Origin: Xanthobacter dioxanivorans
GTDB taxonomy: Bacteria > Pseudomonadota > Alphaproteobacteria > Rhizobiales > Xanthobacteraceae
NCBI RefSeq assembly: GCF_016807805.1
Contig: NZ_CP063362.1
Coordinates: forward strand, 2,894,501-2,958,500
Length of the DNA stretch: 64,000 bases
Direction: 5' to 3'
The notes below the pieces were generated by a model. That model saw only the letters and a program-made list of their open reading frames with translations, was not told the DNA's origin and did not search any database. The position numbers were made by a program, and so were the translations under genes. Below, piece by piece: positions 19,015 to 27,500 of this stretch; within the stretch, counting starts at the first letter, position 1; each line of letters opens with the position of its first letter.

Positions 19015-19491
19015 TCAGCTCCCCCGCCGCTCCAGCAGCACCACGCTCTCGAAGTCGATCACCAGGTCGCCATACTGGTTGGTGCCGCTGTTGTAGGCCT
19101 TGAGGATGCCCCAGTGGGACTTGCTGCGGCTCACCGTCTTCTCCCTCGCCTCCGTGGCGTAGGTGATGGTATCGCCGGCATAGACCGGCTTCAGCCAGTG
19201 CAGGTTGGAGAAGCCGGGGGAGGGGCCCACGACCGGCACCCGCTCGCCGCGTGCGCGCTGGGCCTCGGCTGTCCGCACGTTGAAGCCGACGAAATATCGC
19301 ATCCAGAGCGATGCGGTGTACCAGCCGGAGGCCACCAGGGCGCCGAAATGGCTGCGCTTCGCCGCCTCCGGATCCACGTGGAAGGGCTGGGGATCATAGG
19401 CGCGGGCGAACGCGATCATTTCCGCTTCGCCGAAGGTGTGGTGGCCCAGAACCTCGCGGGCGCCGACCTCGATGTCGTCGAAGAATTTCAT
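19015..19491 (-). CDS. MaoC-like (R)-hydratase/dehydratase, tandem copy 3
   Basis: 158 residues with a single hot-dog fold of the MaoC dehydratase family. The hydratase signature FARAYDPQPFHVDPEAAKRS carries the Asp and His that activate water for hydration of enoyl-CoA-type substrates. The chosen start (ATG at 19489-19491) overlaps the stop of the next upstream MaoC gene as ATGA, so the two are translationally coupled. The three paralogues may form hetero-oligomers or act in turn. Confidence 0.88.
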   Translation of the reverse strand: MKFFDDIEVGAREVLGHHTFGEAEMIAFARAYDPQPFHVDPEAAKRSHFGALVASGWYTASLWMRYFVGFNVRTAEAQRARGERVPVVGPSPGFSNLHWLKPVYAGDTITYATEAREKTVSRSKSHWGILKAYNSGTNQYGDLVIDFESVVLLERRGS

Positions 19492-19952
19492 GCGAGGCGG
19501 GCTCCGGGGTTGCGGCGGCCGACCATCAGCACGCAGACCTGTTCCATCGCGGGGCTCTTGTTCGCCTTCAGCAGCTCGAACCGGAACGTCACGAGGCCCA
19601 TGTCGGGCTTGCTCCGCGAGGTGCGGCTCTCCAGCACCGTGCGGCGCAGGGTGAGCACGTCGCCGGGGAAGACGGGCGCCAGCCACTTGTTCTCGGTGAC
19701 GCCGGGCGAGCCCATGCCGGCGGTGCGCACCAGGAAGCCGTCGCAGATGAGCCGCATCATGATGGCGCAGGTCTGCCATCCAGAGGCCGCGAGGGCGCCG
19801 AGCAGGGACGCCTTGCCCGCGGCTTCGTCGAGATGCATGGGCTGCGGGTCGAACTCGCGGGCGAAGGTGACGATCTCATCCCGCGTCACCTCGTGCGAAC
19901 CGAACGTCTTCACCTCACCGATGATGAAATCTTCGAAGAAGATGTCGGGCAA
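19488..19952 (-). CDS. MaoC-like (R)-hydratase/dehydratase, tandem copy 2
   Basis: 154 residues of the MaoC family with the motif FAREFDPQPMHLDEAAGKAS; the catalytic Asp and His are kept. I chose the TTG at 19950-19952 as the start. It follows GGGAGG by seven bases and gives the family N-terminus PDIFFEDFIIGE; the in-frame ATG farther upstream has no ribosome binding site. The gene overlaps copy 3 by 4 bp. Confidence 0.85.
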   Translation of the reverse strand: MPDIFFEDFIIGEVKTFGSHEVTRDEIVTFAREFDPQPMHLDEAAGKASLLGALAASGWQTCAIMMRLICDGFLVRTAGMGSPGVTENKWLAPVFPGDVLTLRRTVLESRTSRSKPDMGLVTFRFELLKANKSPAMEQVCVLMVGRRNPGARLA

Positions 19953-20078
19953 GGCGGGCCTCCCTGTCGTTGGAATGCGATCCAAGGCGAGGATGCCGCA
20001 AACGTCAAGGTGGAGAAGGCGCAAGCCCCCCGGTTCTCCCGGCCCGGACAGCGGCCGCCGCGCGCCCCGGCCGGGTCG

Positions 20079-20588
20079 TCACCGCGCGCCGGATGCCGGA
20101 AGGCCCCCCGCGCCCTCAGGGGCGGTTGCGATCTCCGGCGCCAGGTGCCTCAGCTCGAAGGAGAGCACCTCGGTCCCGTCCTCCCGGCGCGCGCTGTTGC
20201 GGCGGTGATGGATGGCCCAGCCGGAGCGGCTGCCGCTCGCGCGCGAATCGAGGATCTCGGTGAGGAACACGATGGTGTCCCCAGCGCGCACCGGGGCCGG
20301 CCATCGCAGGTTCTGGAGGCCGAAGCCGACGCCCACCGGCGAGATGACGGCGGGATGATCCTCCGGCAGCCTCTCCGCCGCCCCGGCGTGGGCGCGCACG
20401 AAGAATCCCATCCACACCGCCACCGTGTGCCAGCCTGACGCGACGAGGGTGCCGAAATGCGAGCGCCGCGCCGCGTCCTCGTCCAGGTGGAAAGGCTGCG
20501 GGTCATAGAGACGGGCGAAGCGCCGGATCTCTTCGGCGGTGAAGGTGAAGCGCCCGATCTCGCGCGGCCCCGCCGCCTCCGTCGTCAT
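20079..20588 (-). CDS. MaoC-like (R)-hydratase/dehydratase, tandem copy 1
   Basis: 169 residues of the MaoC hydratase family, with FARLYDPQPFHLDEDAARRS containing the catalytic Asp and His. The N-terminus (MTTEAAGPREIGRFTFTAEE) is complete. It starts 15 bp after the end of ychF on the same strand, so it may be read through from ychF. It is followed after 126 bp by two more MaoC genes. Confidence 0.88.
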   Translation of the reverse strand: MTTEAAGPREIGRFTFTAEEIRRFARLYDPQPFHLDEDAARRSHFGTLVASGWHTVAVWMGFFVRAHAGAAERLPEDHPAVISPVGVGFGLQNLRWPAPVRAGDTIVFLTEILDSRASGSRSGWAIHHRRNSARREDGTEVLSFELRHLAPEIATAPEGAGGLPASGAR

Positions 20589-20603
20589 GCCCGCGCCCCT
20601 GGC

Positions 20604-21701
20604 TCAGTTGGCGAAGCGGAAGTGCAGCACGTCGCCGTCGGCGACCACATAGTCCTTGCCTTCCAGGCGGAAGCGCCCAGCCTCGCGGGCGCCGGCCTCG
20701 CCCTTGAACTTCACGTAGTCGTCGTAGGCGACGGTTTCGGCGCGGATGAAGCCCTTCTCGAAATCCGTATGGATCACGCCGGCCGCCGCCGGGGCCTTGG
20801 TGCCCTTGGTGATGGTCCAGGCGCGCGCCTCCTTCGGCCCCACGGTGAAGTAGGTGACGAGGTGCAGGAGGTCGTAGCCGGCGCGGATCACCCGGTTGAG
20901 GCCCGGCTCGTCCAGGTCGATGGCCTCCAGATACTCCTTCTGCTCCTCGGGCGGGAGAACCGCGATCTCGCTCTCGATCTTGGCCGAGACCACCACCGCC
21001 ATGGCGCCTTCGAGCTTCGCCCGCTCGAACACCTGGGCGGAGAGGGAGTTGCCGTCCTTGGCGGAGGCCTCCTCCACGTTGCACACGTAGAGCACGGGCT
21101 TGGCGGTCATCAGGCCCAGCTGGGAGAACAGCTTCTCCTCTTCCGGCTTCACCTCGGCGAAGCGGGCCGGCTTGCCCTCGCGCAGCAGCACCAGGGCGCG
21201 GGTCATGAGGTCGAGGGTGTCCTTGCCCTCCTTGTCCAGGGTCCTGGCCTTCTTCTCCAGCGCCGCCGCGCGCTTCTCCAGGCTTTCGAGGTCGGCGAGC
21301 ATGAGCTCGGTCTCGATGGTCTCGATGTCGTCCACGGGGGAGATCTTGCCCTCCACGTGGGTCACGTCGCCGTCCTCGAAGCAGCGCACCACATGGGCGA
21401 TGGCGTCGCACTCGCGGATGTTGGCGAGGAACTGGTTGCCGAGCCCCTCGCCCTTGGAGGCGCCGCGCACGAGGCCGGCGATGTCCACGAAGGTGAGGCG
21501 GGTGGGGATGATCGCCCCCGAGCCGGCGATCTGCGCCAGCGTGTCGAGGCGCGGGTCCGGTACAGCCACGTCACCCACGTTGGGCTCGATGGTGCAGAAC
21601 GGATAGTTCGCCGCCTGCGCCGCCGCGGTCTGCGTGAGCGCGTTGAAGAGGGTGGACTTGCCCACGTTGGGAAGCCCGACGATACCGCATTTGAAGCCCA
21701 T
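20604..21701 (-). CDS. ychF: Redox-regulated ATPase YchF (OLA1 family)
   Basis: A 365-residue Obg-like P-loop protein that binds ATP rather than GTP and associates with ribosomes. Visible are the P-loop GLPNVGKSTLFNALT at residues 8-22, the G3 motif DIAGL, a central coiled-coil insertion and the C-terminal TGS domain (FEKGFIRAETVAYDDYV). Length is standard. It is downstream of pth on the same strand, a common pairing in proteobacteria. Confidence 0.96.
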   Translation of the reverse strand: MGFKCGIVGLPNVGKSTLFNALTQTAAAQAANYPFCTIEPNVGDVAVPDPRLDTLAQIAGSGAIIPTRLTFVDIAGLVRGASKGEGLGNQFLANIRECDAIAHVVRCFEDGDVTHVEGKISPVDDIETIETELMLADLESLEKRAAALEKKARTLDKEGKDTLDLMTRALVLLREGKPARFAEVKPEEEKLFSQLGLMTAKPVLYVCNVEEASAKDGNSLSAQVFERAKLEGAMAVVVSAKIESEIAVLPPEEQKEYLEAIDLDEPGLNRVIRAGYDLLHLVTYFTVGPKEARAWTITKGTKAPAAAGVIHTDFEKGFIRAETVAYDDYVKFKGEAGAREAGRFRLEGKDYVVADGDVLHFRFAN

Positions 21702-21852
21702 GGAACGCTCAGAGTTGTCCCGCCAGCCTCGGCGGCGGCAGGATCAGGAACGGGAGGAGGTCAGGCGGGTGACCGTTCGGCTTTCGCATATCCCCTGACG
21801 GGACGGCTGCGCAACCCGCCATCGGAACAGGTCGCGACGGCGCACCCGGCCC

Positions 21853-22461
21853 TCACCCCTTCTCGCCGACCCGCTTTTGCTCGCCGAAGCCCTGCGCCTC
21901 CAGGAACAGGTGGGCGCGGTTCTGGAACTCTTCCGGGCGCTTTTCCGCCAGCAGGGGCGCAAAGTCCGCGCAGGCGTCGCACACCGTGTCCACCCAGGCC
22001 TTCTCGGCCTTGGCGAAGTCGCCGAGCACGTAGGGCATCACCATCGCCTTGTCGCCGGGATGGCCGATGCCGAGGCGGACGCGGAAATAGTCGTTGCCGC
22101 ACTGGGCGGTGATGGAGCGCAGGCCGTTGTGGCCGGCATTGCCGCCGCCCTTCTTGATGCGCACCTTGGCCGGGGGCAGGTCCAGCTCGTCGTGGAAGAC
22201 GAAGATGTGGTCGAGGGGGATCTTGTAGAAGCGCTGCGCCTCGGAGACCGCGCGCCCGCTCTCGTTCATGTAGGTCTCGGGGAAGACGGCGATGACCTTC
22301 TCGCCGGCGATCTCGCCTTCCGCCGCCATGGACTGGAAGCGGCGCCGGAGTGGACCGAGCCGGTGGCGCCGGCAGATGGCGTCCAGCGCCATGAAGCCGA
22401 TATTGTGACGGTTGCCGGCATATTTCGGGCCGGGATTGCCGAGCCCTGCGAACAGGAACAT
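21853..22461 (-). CDS. pth: Peptidyl-tRNA hydrolase
   Basis: 202 residues. It releases tRNA from peptidyl-tRNA that drops off the ribosome. The catalytic His19 lies in AGNRHNIGF and Asn9 in GLGNPG. The conserved [11 protein letters not shown] and HDELDLP segments with GHNGLRSI are present. It is preceded by rplY and followed by ychF on the same strand, the usual order in alphaproteobacteria. Confidence 0.97.
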   Translation of the reverse strand: MFLFAGLGNPGPKYAGNRHNIGFMALDAICRRHRLGPLRRRFQSMAAEGEIAGEKVIAVFPETYMNESGRAVSEAQRFYKIPLDHIFVFHDELDLPPAKVRIKKGGGNAGHNGLRSITAQCGNDYFRVRLGIGHPGDKAMVMPYVLGDFAKAEKAWVDTVCDACADFAPLLAEKRPEEFQNRAHLFLEAQGFGEQKRVGEKG

Positions 22462-22515
22462 GAGGCTTTCCTCCGGCCCGAAAGTCGTCAGATCAGACTG
22501 TGGCGATGCGACAGA

Positions 22516-23127
22516 TCAGGCCTTGGCCGCTTCCGCGGCATCCTCGGCGGCGGCATCAGCCTGGCCCGACGGGGCCACGATGGTGCCGAGAGTGTCGTCG
22601 CCGTGGCCGGCCCAGGTCACGCCCGCGGGCAGAGTCAGGTCGGACAGGTGGAAGATGTCGCCGTAATCGGCACCGGTCAGGTCCACCTCGATGGAGGCGG
22701 GGATCGATTCGGCCGGGCACTCCAGTTCCACCGTGTGGGCCACCACGTTCAGGGTGCCACCGGCCTTGAGCGCCGGGGAGGCCTCATGGCTCACGAAGTG
22801 CACCGGCACCTCCACCGTCACGCTCGCGCCCTGGGAGACGCGCAGGAAGTCCACGTGCAGGGGGAAATCCTTCACCGGGTCGAGCTGGTAGTCGCGGGGG
22901 ATCACGCGGTGCTTGGTCCCGTCCACGTCGATCTCGAACAGCGTGGTGAGGAAGTGGCCGGCATAGATGATCTTGTTGATCTCGCGATGGTTCAGCGAGA
23001 TCGTCACCGGCTCCTGCTTCTCGCCGTAGATCACGGCGGGCACGCGACCGGCGCGGCGCTCGGCACGGGCGGCCCCCTTGCCGGCCCGCGGGCGCGCCAC
23101 AGCCTTCAGTTCCTTGATGGCAGTCAT
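22516..23127 (-). CDS. rplY: 50S ribosomal protein L25/general stress protein Ctc
   Basis: 203 residues, the two-domain form of bL25 that binds 5S rRNA. The N-terminal L25 domain (GKGAARAERRAGRVPAVIYG, HREINKII) is followed by the Ctc/TL5 C-terminal beta domain (ALKAGGTLNVVAHTVELECP) and an Ala-rich acidic tail. The ATG at 23125-23127 gives the standard start (MTAIKELKAVAR). It has a good sigma70 promoter 115-145 bp upstream. Confidence 0.95.
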   Translation of the reverse strand: MTAIKELKAVARPRAGKGAARAERRAGRVPAVIYGEKQEPVTISLNHREINKIIYAGHFLTTLFEIDVDGTKHRVIPRDYQLDPVKDFPLHVDFLRVSQGASVTVEVPVHFVSHEASPALKAGGTLNVVAHTVELECPAESIPASIEVDLTGADYGDIFHLSDLTLPAGVTWAGHGDDTLGTIVAPSGQADAAAEDAAEAAKA

Positions 23128-23242
23128 GGCACTCGTCCTAACTTTGATAAGGTTCAGGAAGCGGCACGGGCTCGCCGAGCGGGCACGCGCCTTCGACCGA
23201 CGGCACGCCTCCAGGGGGGCGCATGCCGCGGACGAAGGCGCG

Positions 23243-23271
23243 CTTATAACGGCGCGACGGCGCGGATGCAA
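23243..23271 (-). promoter_or_regulatory. Sigma70-type promoter of rplY
   Basis: On the minus strand: -35 TTGCAT (complement of 23266-23271), a 17-bp spacer, and -10 TATAAG (complement of 23243-23248). The spacing is ideal and the sequence is AT-richer than its surroundings. The transcript would have a leader of roughly 110 nt before the rplY start. Confidence 0.6.
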
Positions 23272-23306
23272 CAAAGACGGGCGTTTCGGCCCGATGGGGA
23301 GCGGCC

Positions 23307-24425
23307 ATGGGGGCATATCCGAGGGGGCTGGCTGGAAGGGCCGGCGGGGCCATCGCCATTGGCGCGCGGACCTTCACCGCATTGACCTTCGTCGCGTTGA
23401 CCTGCGCCGCGCTGACCCTCGCCGCGAGCGCGGCGCTGGCCCAGCAGGAGGCGCCGCGGCCCGGCGCGCCGGCCGGCGATGCCGCCGCGCTCGCCGCGGC
23501 CAACGCCCGCATCGCGGTGTGGGACATCCCGCAGGTGGATCTGCTGCCGGATGACGCCGAGGGTCGCCTGGTGCGCTACGGCCGCTCCGTCCTGGAAGCC
23601 ACCGCCCGCCATATCGGGCCGGATGCGCCGGACCCGGCCATGCGGTTCGCGGGCAACAATCTGGCCTGCGTCAATTGCCATCTCAATGCCGGCCGCAAGA
23701 AATTCGGCCTGCCGCTGGTGGGTGCCTCGACCGACTATCCGCAATATTCCGCGCGCAGCGGCGGCATGGCGAGCCTCGAGGACCGGCTGGACAACTGCAT
23801 GACGCGCTCCATGAACGGCCGCCCCATGCCGCGGGACGCCGGCCCCATGCGGGCGCTTGTCGCCTATCTGCGGATTCTCTCCACCGCGCTACCGAAGGAC
23901 GCGCGCATCGAGGGCGCCGGGGCCGGCGCCATCCCCGGCCTCGACCGGCCCGCCGATCCGACGCGCGGCGCGCTCGTCTACGCGCAGAATTGTGTTTTCT
24001 GCCATCGCGCGGATGGCCGGGGCCTCGCGCGCAACGCCGTGGTCGCGAGCTTCGGCTATGGGGTGCCGCCGCTATGGGGACCGGACAGCTTCAACGACGG
24101 CGCCGGCATGAACCGCCTCGTCACCATCGCCAATTTCGTGCACGACAACATGCCGAACGGCACCGACTGGACCATGCCCGTGCTGGTGCCTGAGGATGCG
24201 TGGGATGTGGCCGCCTACGTGGTGAGCCAGCCGCGCCCGGCGCGGGCCGCATTCGAGGCCGATTTCCCGAACCTGCTCGAAAAGCCGGTGGACACGCCCT
24301 ACGGCCCCTACGCGGACAGCTTCCCGGCGGAGCAGCACAAATACGGGCCGTTCGGTCCCATCCGGACCGAGATTGCCCGCCTGAAGGCGGTGAAGGGCAC
24401 GGTACCCAATCCCTACGCCAGGTAG
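23307..24425 (+). CDS. Dihaem c-type cytochrome, TsdA-like thiosulfate dehydrogenase
   Basis: 372 residues with an N-terminal signal sequence (cleavage near ALA-QQ) and two haem c sites: CVNCH at 121-125 and CVFCH at 229-233. The first domain has NNLACVNCHLNAG and LEDRLDNCMTRSMNGRPMP. Cys164 lies 39 residues after the haem His, the same spacing as the Cys axial ligand of Allochromatium TsdA. TsdA oxidises two thiosulfates to tetrathionate in the periplasm, or the reverse. That function is inferred from domain pattern and ligand position. No partner tsdB is adjacent. Confidence 0.8.
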   Translation: MGAYPRGLAGRAGGAIAIGARTFTALTFVALTCAALTLAASAALAQQEAPRPGAPAGDAAALAAANARIAVWDIPQVDLLPDDAEGRLVRYGRSVLEATARHIGPDAPDPAMRFAGNNLACVNCHLNAGRKKFGLPLVGASTDYPQYSARSGGMASLEDRLDNCMTRSMNGRPMPRDAGPMRALVAYLRILSTALPKDARIEGAGAGAIPGLDRPADPTRGALVYAQNCVFCHRADGRGLARNAVVASFGYGVPPLWGPDSFNDGAGMNRLVTIANFVHDNMPNGTDWTMPVLVPEDAWDVAAYVVSQPRPARAAFEADFPNLLEKPVDTPYGPYADSFPAEQHKYGPFGPIRTEIARLKAVKGTVPNPYAR

Positions 24426-24432
24426 GGAGCGC

Positions 24433-24558
24433 TCATTTCGGCGTCGTGGACTGGCAGGCGCCGGGCCTGCCCTGGCCGAACCAGTTGCCGCACTTGTCGC
24501 AGCCCGACAGGCCGAGGGCGAGCGCCGCGACGGCGACGAGACGGATGACGGCGCGCAT
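24433..24558 (-). CDS. Tiny lipoprotein
   Basis: 41 residues beginning MRAVIRLVAVAALALGLSGC, a lipoprotein signal with the lipobox LSGC and predicted acylated Cys20. The mature part has two further cysteines (DKCGNWFGQGRPGACQ). It is too short to assign. GGAG upstream of the ATG at 24556-24558 supports translation. Entericidin-like size, but no sequence match that I recognise. Confidence 0.6.
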   Translation of the reverse strand: MRAVIRLVAVAALALGLSGCDKCGNWFGQGRPGACQSTTPK

Positions 24559-24591
24559 GGCTTCTCCTTTTGCGGACGCCGGGACCTTAGA

Positions 24592-24632
24592 GCATTTTCG
24601 AGCCCGGGGACGGGTTCGCGTGAAGAAAATGC
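24592..24632. repeat. Hyphomicrobiales-type palindromic intergenic repeat
   Basis: GCATTTTC (24592-24599) and GAAAATGC (24625-24632) flank a centre containing GGGTTCGCGTGAA. This matches the form of a dispersed intergenic repeat common in rhizobial and related genomes. Beside it a 12-mer CAAAGACATCAG occurs twice (24640-24651 and 24653-24664). Confidence 0.55.
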
Positions 24633-24722
24633 GGCCAGGCAAAGACATCAGTCAAAGACATCAGGCGAAGCGGCGGGGCAAGCTCGGTGGGGAAGGGCGC
24701 CTCCGCCGCCCCGCCCGCCGCC

Positions 24723-25850
24723 TCAATAGACGATCACGTGACGCACCACCTCGCCGCGGTCGAGGCGGTCGAAGCCCTCATTGATGTCGTCGAGCGGGCC
24801 GGTGGAGGAAAGCAGGCGGTTCACCGGCAGCTTGCCGCGCCGGTAGAGCGCCATGAAGCGCGGGATGTCGCGCGGCGGCACGCAGCTTCCCATGTAGCTG
24901 CCCTTGATGGTGCGCTCCTCGGCCACCAGGTGCACCGGCGGCAGGGACACGCGGGCGTTGGGGTTGGCAAGGCCCCCGGTGGTGGTGGTGCCGCCGCGCC
25001 GGGTGATCTTGTAGGCGAGCTCGAAGGCCGGGGCGGAGCCCGCCATCTCCACCGCGTGGTGAACGCCGCCGGAGGTGGCGTCCTTCACCGCCTCCACCAC
25101 ATCGGGGTCGGTGGCCAGGAAGGTGTCGGTGACGCCGAGCGAACGGGCCAGCTCCAGCTTCGCCGGCGAGATGTCGAGGGCGACGATCTGCTCCGCCCCG
25201 GCCGCCACCGCGCCCATGAGCGCCGAAAGGCCGACGCCGCCGAGCCCGACCACCGCCACCCGGTCGCCGGCCTTCACGCCGGCGGTGTTCACCACCGTGC
25301 CGACGCCGGTCATCACCGCGCAGCCGAACAGGGCGGCGTCCACCAGCGACATCTCCGGGTCGATCTTGATGATGGAGCGGCGCGAGACCACCGCATACTC
25401 GCCGAAGCCAGAGATTCCGCACAAATGGTAGGCCTGCGTGCCGTCGTCGCAGGTGAGCCGCCGGCCGCCGCCGAGCAGGGTGCCGGCGCCGTTGGACGCC
25501 TGGCCGGGGCCGCACAGCTGGGCCTTTCCATCCAGGCACGAGGGGCAGGTGCCGCAGGTGGGCACGAAGCTCATCACCACATGGTCGCCGGGGGACAGGT
25601 CGGTGACACCGGCGCCGGTCTCCACCACCACGCCCGAGGCCTCGTGGCCGAGCACCATGGGCAACTGGCGCGGACGGTCGCCGTTGATCACCGAGAGGTC
25701 GGAATGGCACAGGCCCGCAGCCGCCACCTTGATCAGCACCTCGCCGGCCTGGGGCGGGGCGAGCTCGACCGTCTCGATGGTAAGCGGGCGCGTCTCCCCG
25801 TAGGGCTTGCCGACCGGGGACGTGCGGAGCACGGCGGCGCGAATACGCAT
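24723..25850 (-). CDS. Zinc-dependent alcohol dehydrogenase
   Basis: 375 residues of the MDR zinc-dependent class. Catalytic zinc ligands are in AAGLCHSD and LGHEASG. The structural zinc lobe has the four cysteines in PTCGTCPSCLDGKAQLC. The NAD-binding motif is VVGLGGVGLSALMG followed by ALDI. The N-terminus (MRIRAAVLRTSPVGKPY) follows GGGAGG at good spacing, which sets the start at 25848-25850. It lies downstream of the TetR gene on the same strand and may be co-regulated with the cyanase cluster. The alcohol or aldehyde substrate, or a glutathione adduct, is unknown. Confidence 0.88.
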   Translation of the reverse strand: MRIRAAVLRTSPVGKPYGETRPLTIETVELAPPQAGEVLIKVAAAGLCHSDLSVINGDRPRQLPMVLGHEASGVVVETGAGVTDLSPGDHVVMSFVPTCGTCPSCLDGKAQLCGPGQASNGAGTLLGGGRRLTCDDGTQAYHLCGISGFGEYAVVSRRSIIKIDPEMSLVDAALFGCAVMTGVGTVVNTAGVKAGDRVAVVGLGGVGLSALMGAVAAGAEQIVALDISPAKLELARSLGVTDTFLATDPDVVEAVKDATSGGVHHAVEMAGSAPAFELAYKITRRGGTTTTGGLANPNARVSLPPVHLVAEERTIKGSYMGSCVPPRDIPRFMALYRRGKLPVNRLLSSTGPLDDINEGFDRLDRGEVVRHVIVY

Positions 25851-25977
25851 GATATTTCCTCCCGACGATCCTTTGCGCCGTAATGGCCGGCGCATGGGGC
25901 AGCGTCAAGCTCGGGCGAATGGGCATTCAGGGGAAGGCGCGCCGCACGCGCGCCGGTTCTCGTCGCCGGCGGAAGCC

Positions 25978-26622
25978 TCAGGCGGCTTCCGCCACCATGC
26001 CGGCGATCAGCAGGTCGGCGGTCTGGCCGGCGAGCAGGGCGACGTTGGCGTCCTTGGTGATCATGGCGGCGACGATGGCACCGTCGATGAGGACGCCGAT
26101 CTGGTGGGCGGCGCCCTCCGGGTCACGGGAACCGGCCTCGGCGGCGAGACGGGCGATGGTCTGGAGCACCACCTTCTTGTGGGCGAGGGCGATCTGGCGC
26201 AGGCGGTCGTCCCTCTTGTCGTGCTCGGCCACGGCATTGATGAACGGGCAGCCGAAGAAGGCGTCGTCGCCGAACCATTCCCGCAGCACGGGAAAGATGC
26301 GGCGCAGGCGGGCGCGGGCCGGTGCCTCCCCCTTGAGCAGCTCGCCGAGAAACCAGTCGCGCCAGGCGGCGCCCTCGCGCTCCAGCACCGCCTCCACCAG
26401 CCGCTCCTTGGAGCCGAAGGTCTTGTAGAGCGTCGCCTTGGCGGTGGCCGCCTCGGCCACCACCGCGTCCACGCCCACGGCATTGATGCCATAGCGACAG
26501 AACAGGCGGGTCGCGGCGGAAAGGATGCGCTCGCGCGCCTTCGGCTCGGCCTCCGGCTCCGGAGCGGCATGCGGATTGGGACCGTGCGGCACCTTTGCCC
26601 GCATCATCTTCGGCTGCTGCAT
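25978..26622 (-). CDS. TetR/AcrR family regulator of the OsmC-cyanase cluster
   Basis: 214 residues. The DNA-binding domain lies near residues 30-75 (RERILSAATRLFCRYGINAVGVDAVVAEAATAKATLYKTF in two parts), and the C-terminal domain is of the kind seen with small-electrophile sensors (FFGCPFINAVAEHD). It is divergent from the OsmC gene. The 222-bp intergenic region contains two almost identical 18-bp palindromes based on AGACAGAC-N2-GTCTGTC, one near each gene. This is strong circumstantial evidence for autoregulation and cluster control. Confidence 0.86.
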   Translation of the reverse strand: MQQPKMMRAKVPHGPNPHAAPEPEAEPKARERILSAATRLFCRYGINAVGVDAVVAEAATAKATLYKTFGSKERLVEAVLEREGAAWRDWFLGELLKGEAPARARLRRIFPVLREWFGDDAFFGCPFINAVAEHDKRDDRLRQIALAHKKVVLQTIARLAAEAGSRDPEGAAHQIGVLIDGAIVAAMITKDANVALLAGQTADLLIAGMVAEAA

Positions 26623-26657
26623 CGCTTCTCACCAATGTGCCGATTTCGTGGGCACTC

Positions 26658-26675
26658 AGACAGACCTGTCTGTCA
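26658..26675. promoter_or_regulatory. Operator palindrome 1 (TetR-proximal)
   Basis: AGACAGAC, CT, GTCTGTCA: the arms are perfect over seven bases. It lies 35 bp upstream of the TetR start codon. It is the same motif as the second palindrome 128 bp away. Confidence 0.65.
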
Positions 26676-26803
26676 ATTACAGGCATGAATCATGCCGTGC
26701 AATGGCGACGAGGGGAAGCCGAAAATGCTTCTCTCGCTTGAGGAAAAGATGTTTCGCTGAAGATTCGTCCTGGGTCCGATGCAGCTGGCACAGGGCATGC
26801 ATA

Positions 26804-26821
26804 AGACAGACCGGTCTGTCT
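26804..26821. promoter_or_regulatory. Operator palindrome 2 (OsmC-proximal)
   Basis: AGACAGAC, CG, GTCTGTCT: a perfect 8-bp-arm palindrome ending 23 bp upstream of the OsmC start codon. Its position would block the promoter or early elongation. The match to palindrome 1 implies the same regulator. Confidence 0.68.
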
Positions 26822-26844
26822 ATTCGTGACCCAAGGAGATCCGG

Positions 26845-27411
26845 ATGTCCGCGCCCCAAACCGTTCTCACGGGCTGCCTCGCGCCCGAGGCTGCCACCGG
26901 CTGCCTCGCCCCCATCGACAGGGACGGCCTCGAGAAGCTCATCGCCGCCGGCAAGGCGGACCCCAAGGTCATCAAGACCCTGAAGTGCAAGACTGTGGCC
27001 GAGGGCCGCTTCCGGCACGCCAATTATATCCGCAACCTCGCCCCCTACATCGTCGACGAGCCCCCGGGCCTGCTCGGCGACGATACCGCCCCGAACCCGT
27101 CCGAAGCCTCGCTCGCGGCGCTGGGCTCCTGCCTCGCCGTGGGCCTGCATGCCAATGCGGTGCATCGCGGCTGGACCGTGCGCAAGCTGGAGCTCCAGCT
27201 GGAGGGCGACCTCAACATCACCGCCGTGTGGGGTACCGGCGACGTCAGCGAGAAGCCGGTGGGCTTCACCGACGTGCGCGTGAAGGTGGAGATGGAGTGC
27301 GACGGCGTGCCGAAGGAGGACGTGGACGCCCTCATCGCCCATGTCACCAAGTGGTCGCCGGTGGCCAACACCTTCGTGCGCCCGGTGAATCTCGAGGTGG
27401 CGCTGGCCTGA
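26845..27411 (+). CDS. OsmC family protein
   Basis: 188 residues of the OsmC/Ohr superfamily, thiol-dependent peroxidases or related thiol-handling proteins. One conserved Cys is visible in NPSEASLAALGSCLAVGLHANA, where Ohr has its C-terminal active-site Cys. The N-terminal region carries extra cysteines (TGCLAPEAATGCLAP), and the first peroxidatic Cys of classical Ohr is not obvious at its usual place. It is the first gene of the plus-strand cluster, directly behind an operator. It may remove peroxides or persulfides formed by the pathway. Confidence 0.82.
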   Translation: MSAPQTVLTGCLAPEAATGCLAPIDRDGLEKLIAAGKADPKVIKTLKCKTVAEGRFRHANYIRNLAPYIVDEPPGLLGDDTAPNPSEASLAALGSCLAVGLHANAVHRGWTVRKLELQLEGDLNITAVWGTGDVSEKPVGFTDVRVKVEMECDGVPKEDVDALIAHVTKWSPVANTFVRPVNLEVALA

Positions 27412-27423
27412 TCGCCCGCGCCC

Positions 27424-27450
27424 GGCATGCCCGGTTTGCCCGGGCATGCC
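27424..27450. repeat. Stem-loop between osmC and the flavoprotein gene
   Basis: An 11-bp perfect stem, GGCATGCCCGG (27424-27434) and CCGGGCATGCC (27440-27450), with a TTTGC loop. It resembles the CCCGGGCA stem-loops found elsewhere in this window. No T tract follows, so it may tune or stabilise the messenger rather than end it. Confidence 0.55.
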
Positions 27451-27500
27451 GGTCCGTGTTGCCGGGGTCCACCAAGGGAATTTCAGCCAGAGGGATTGCC

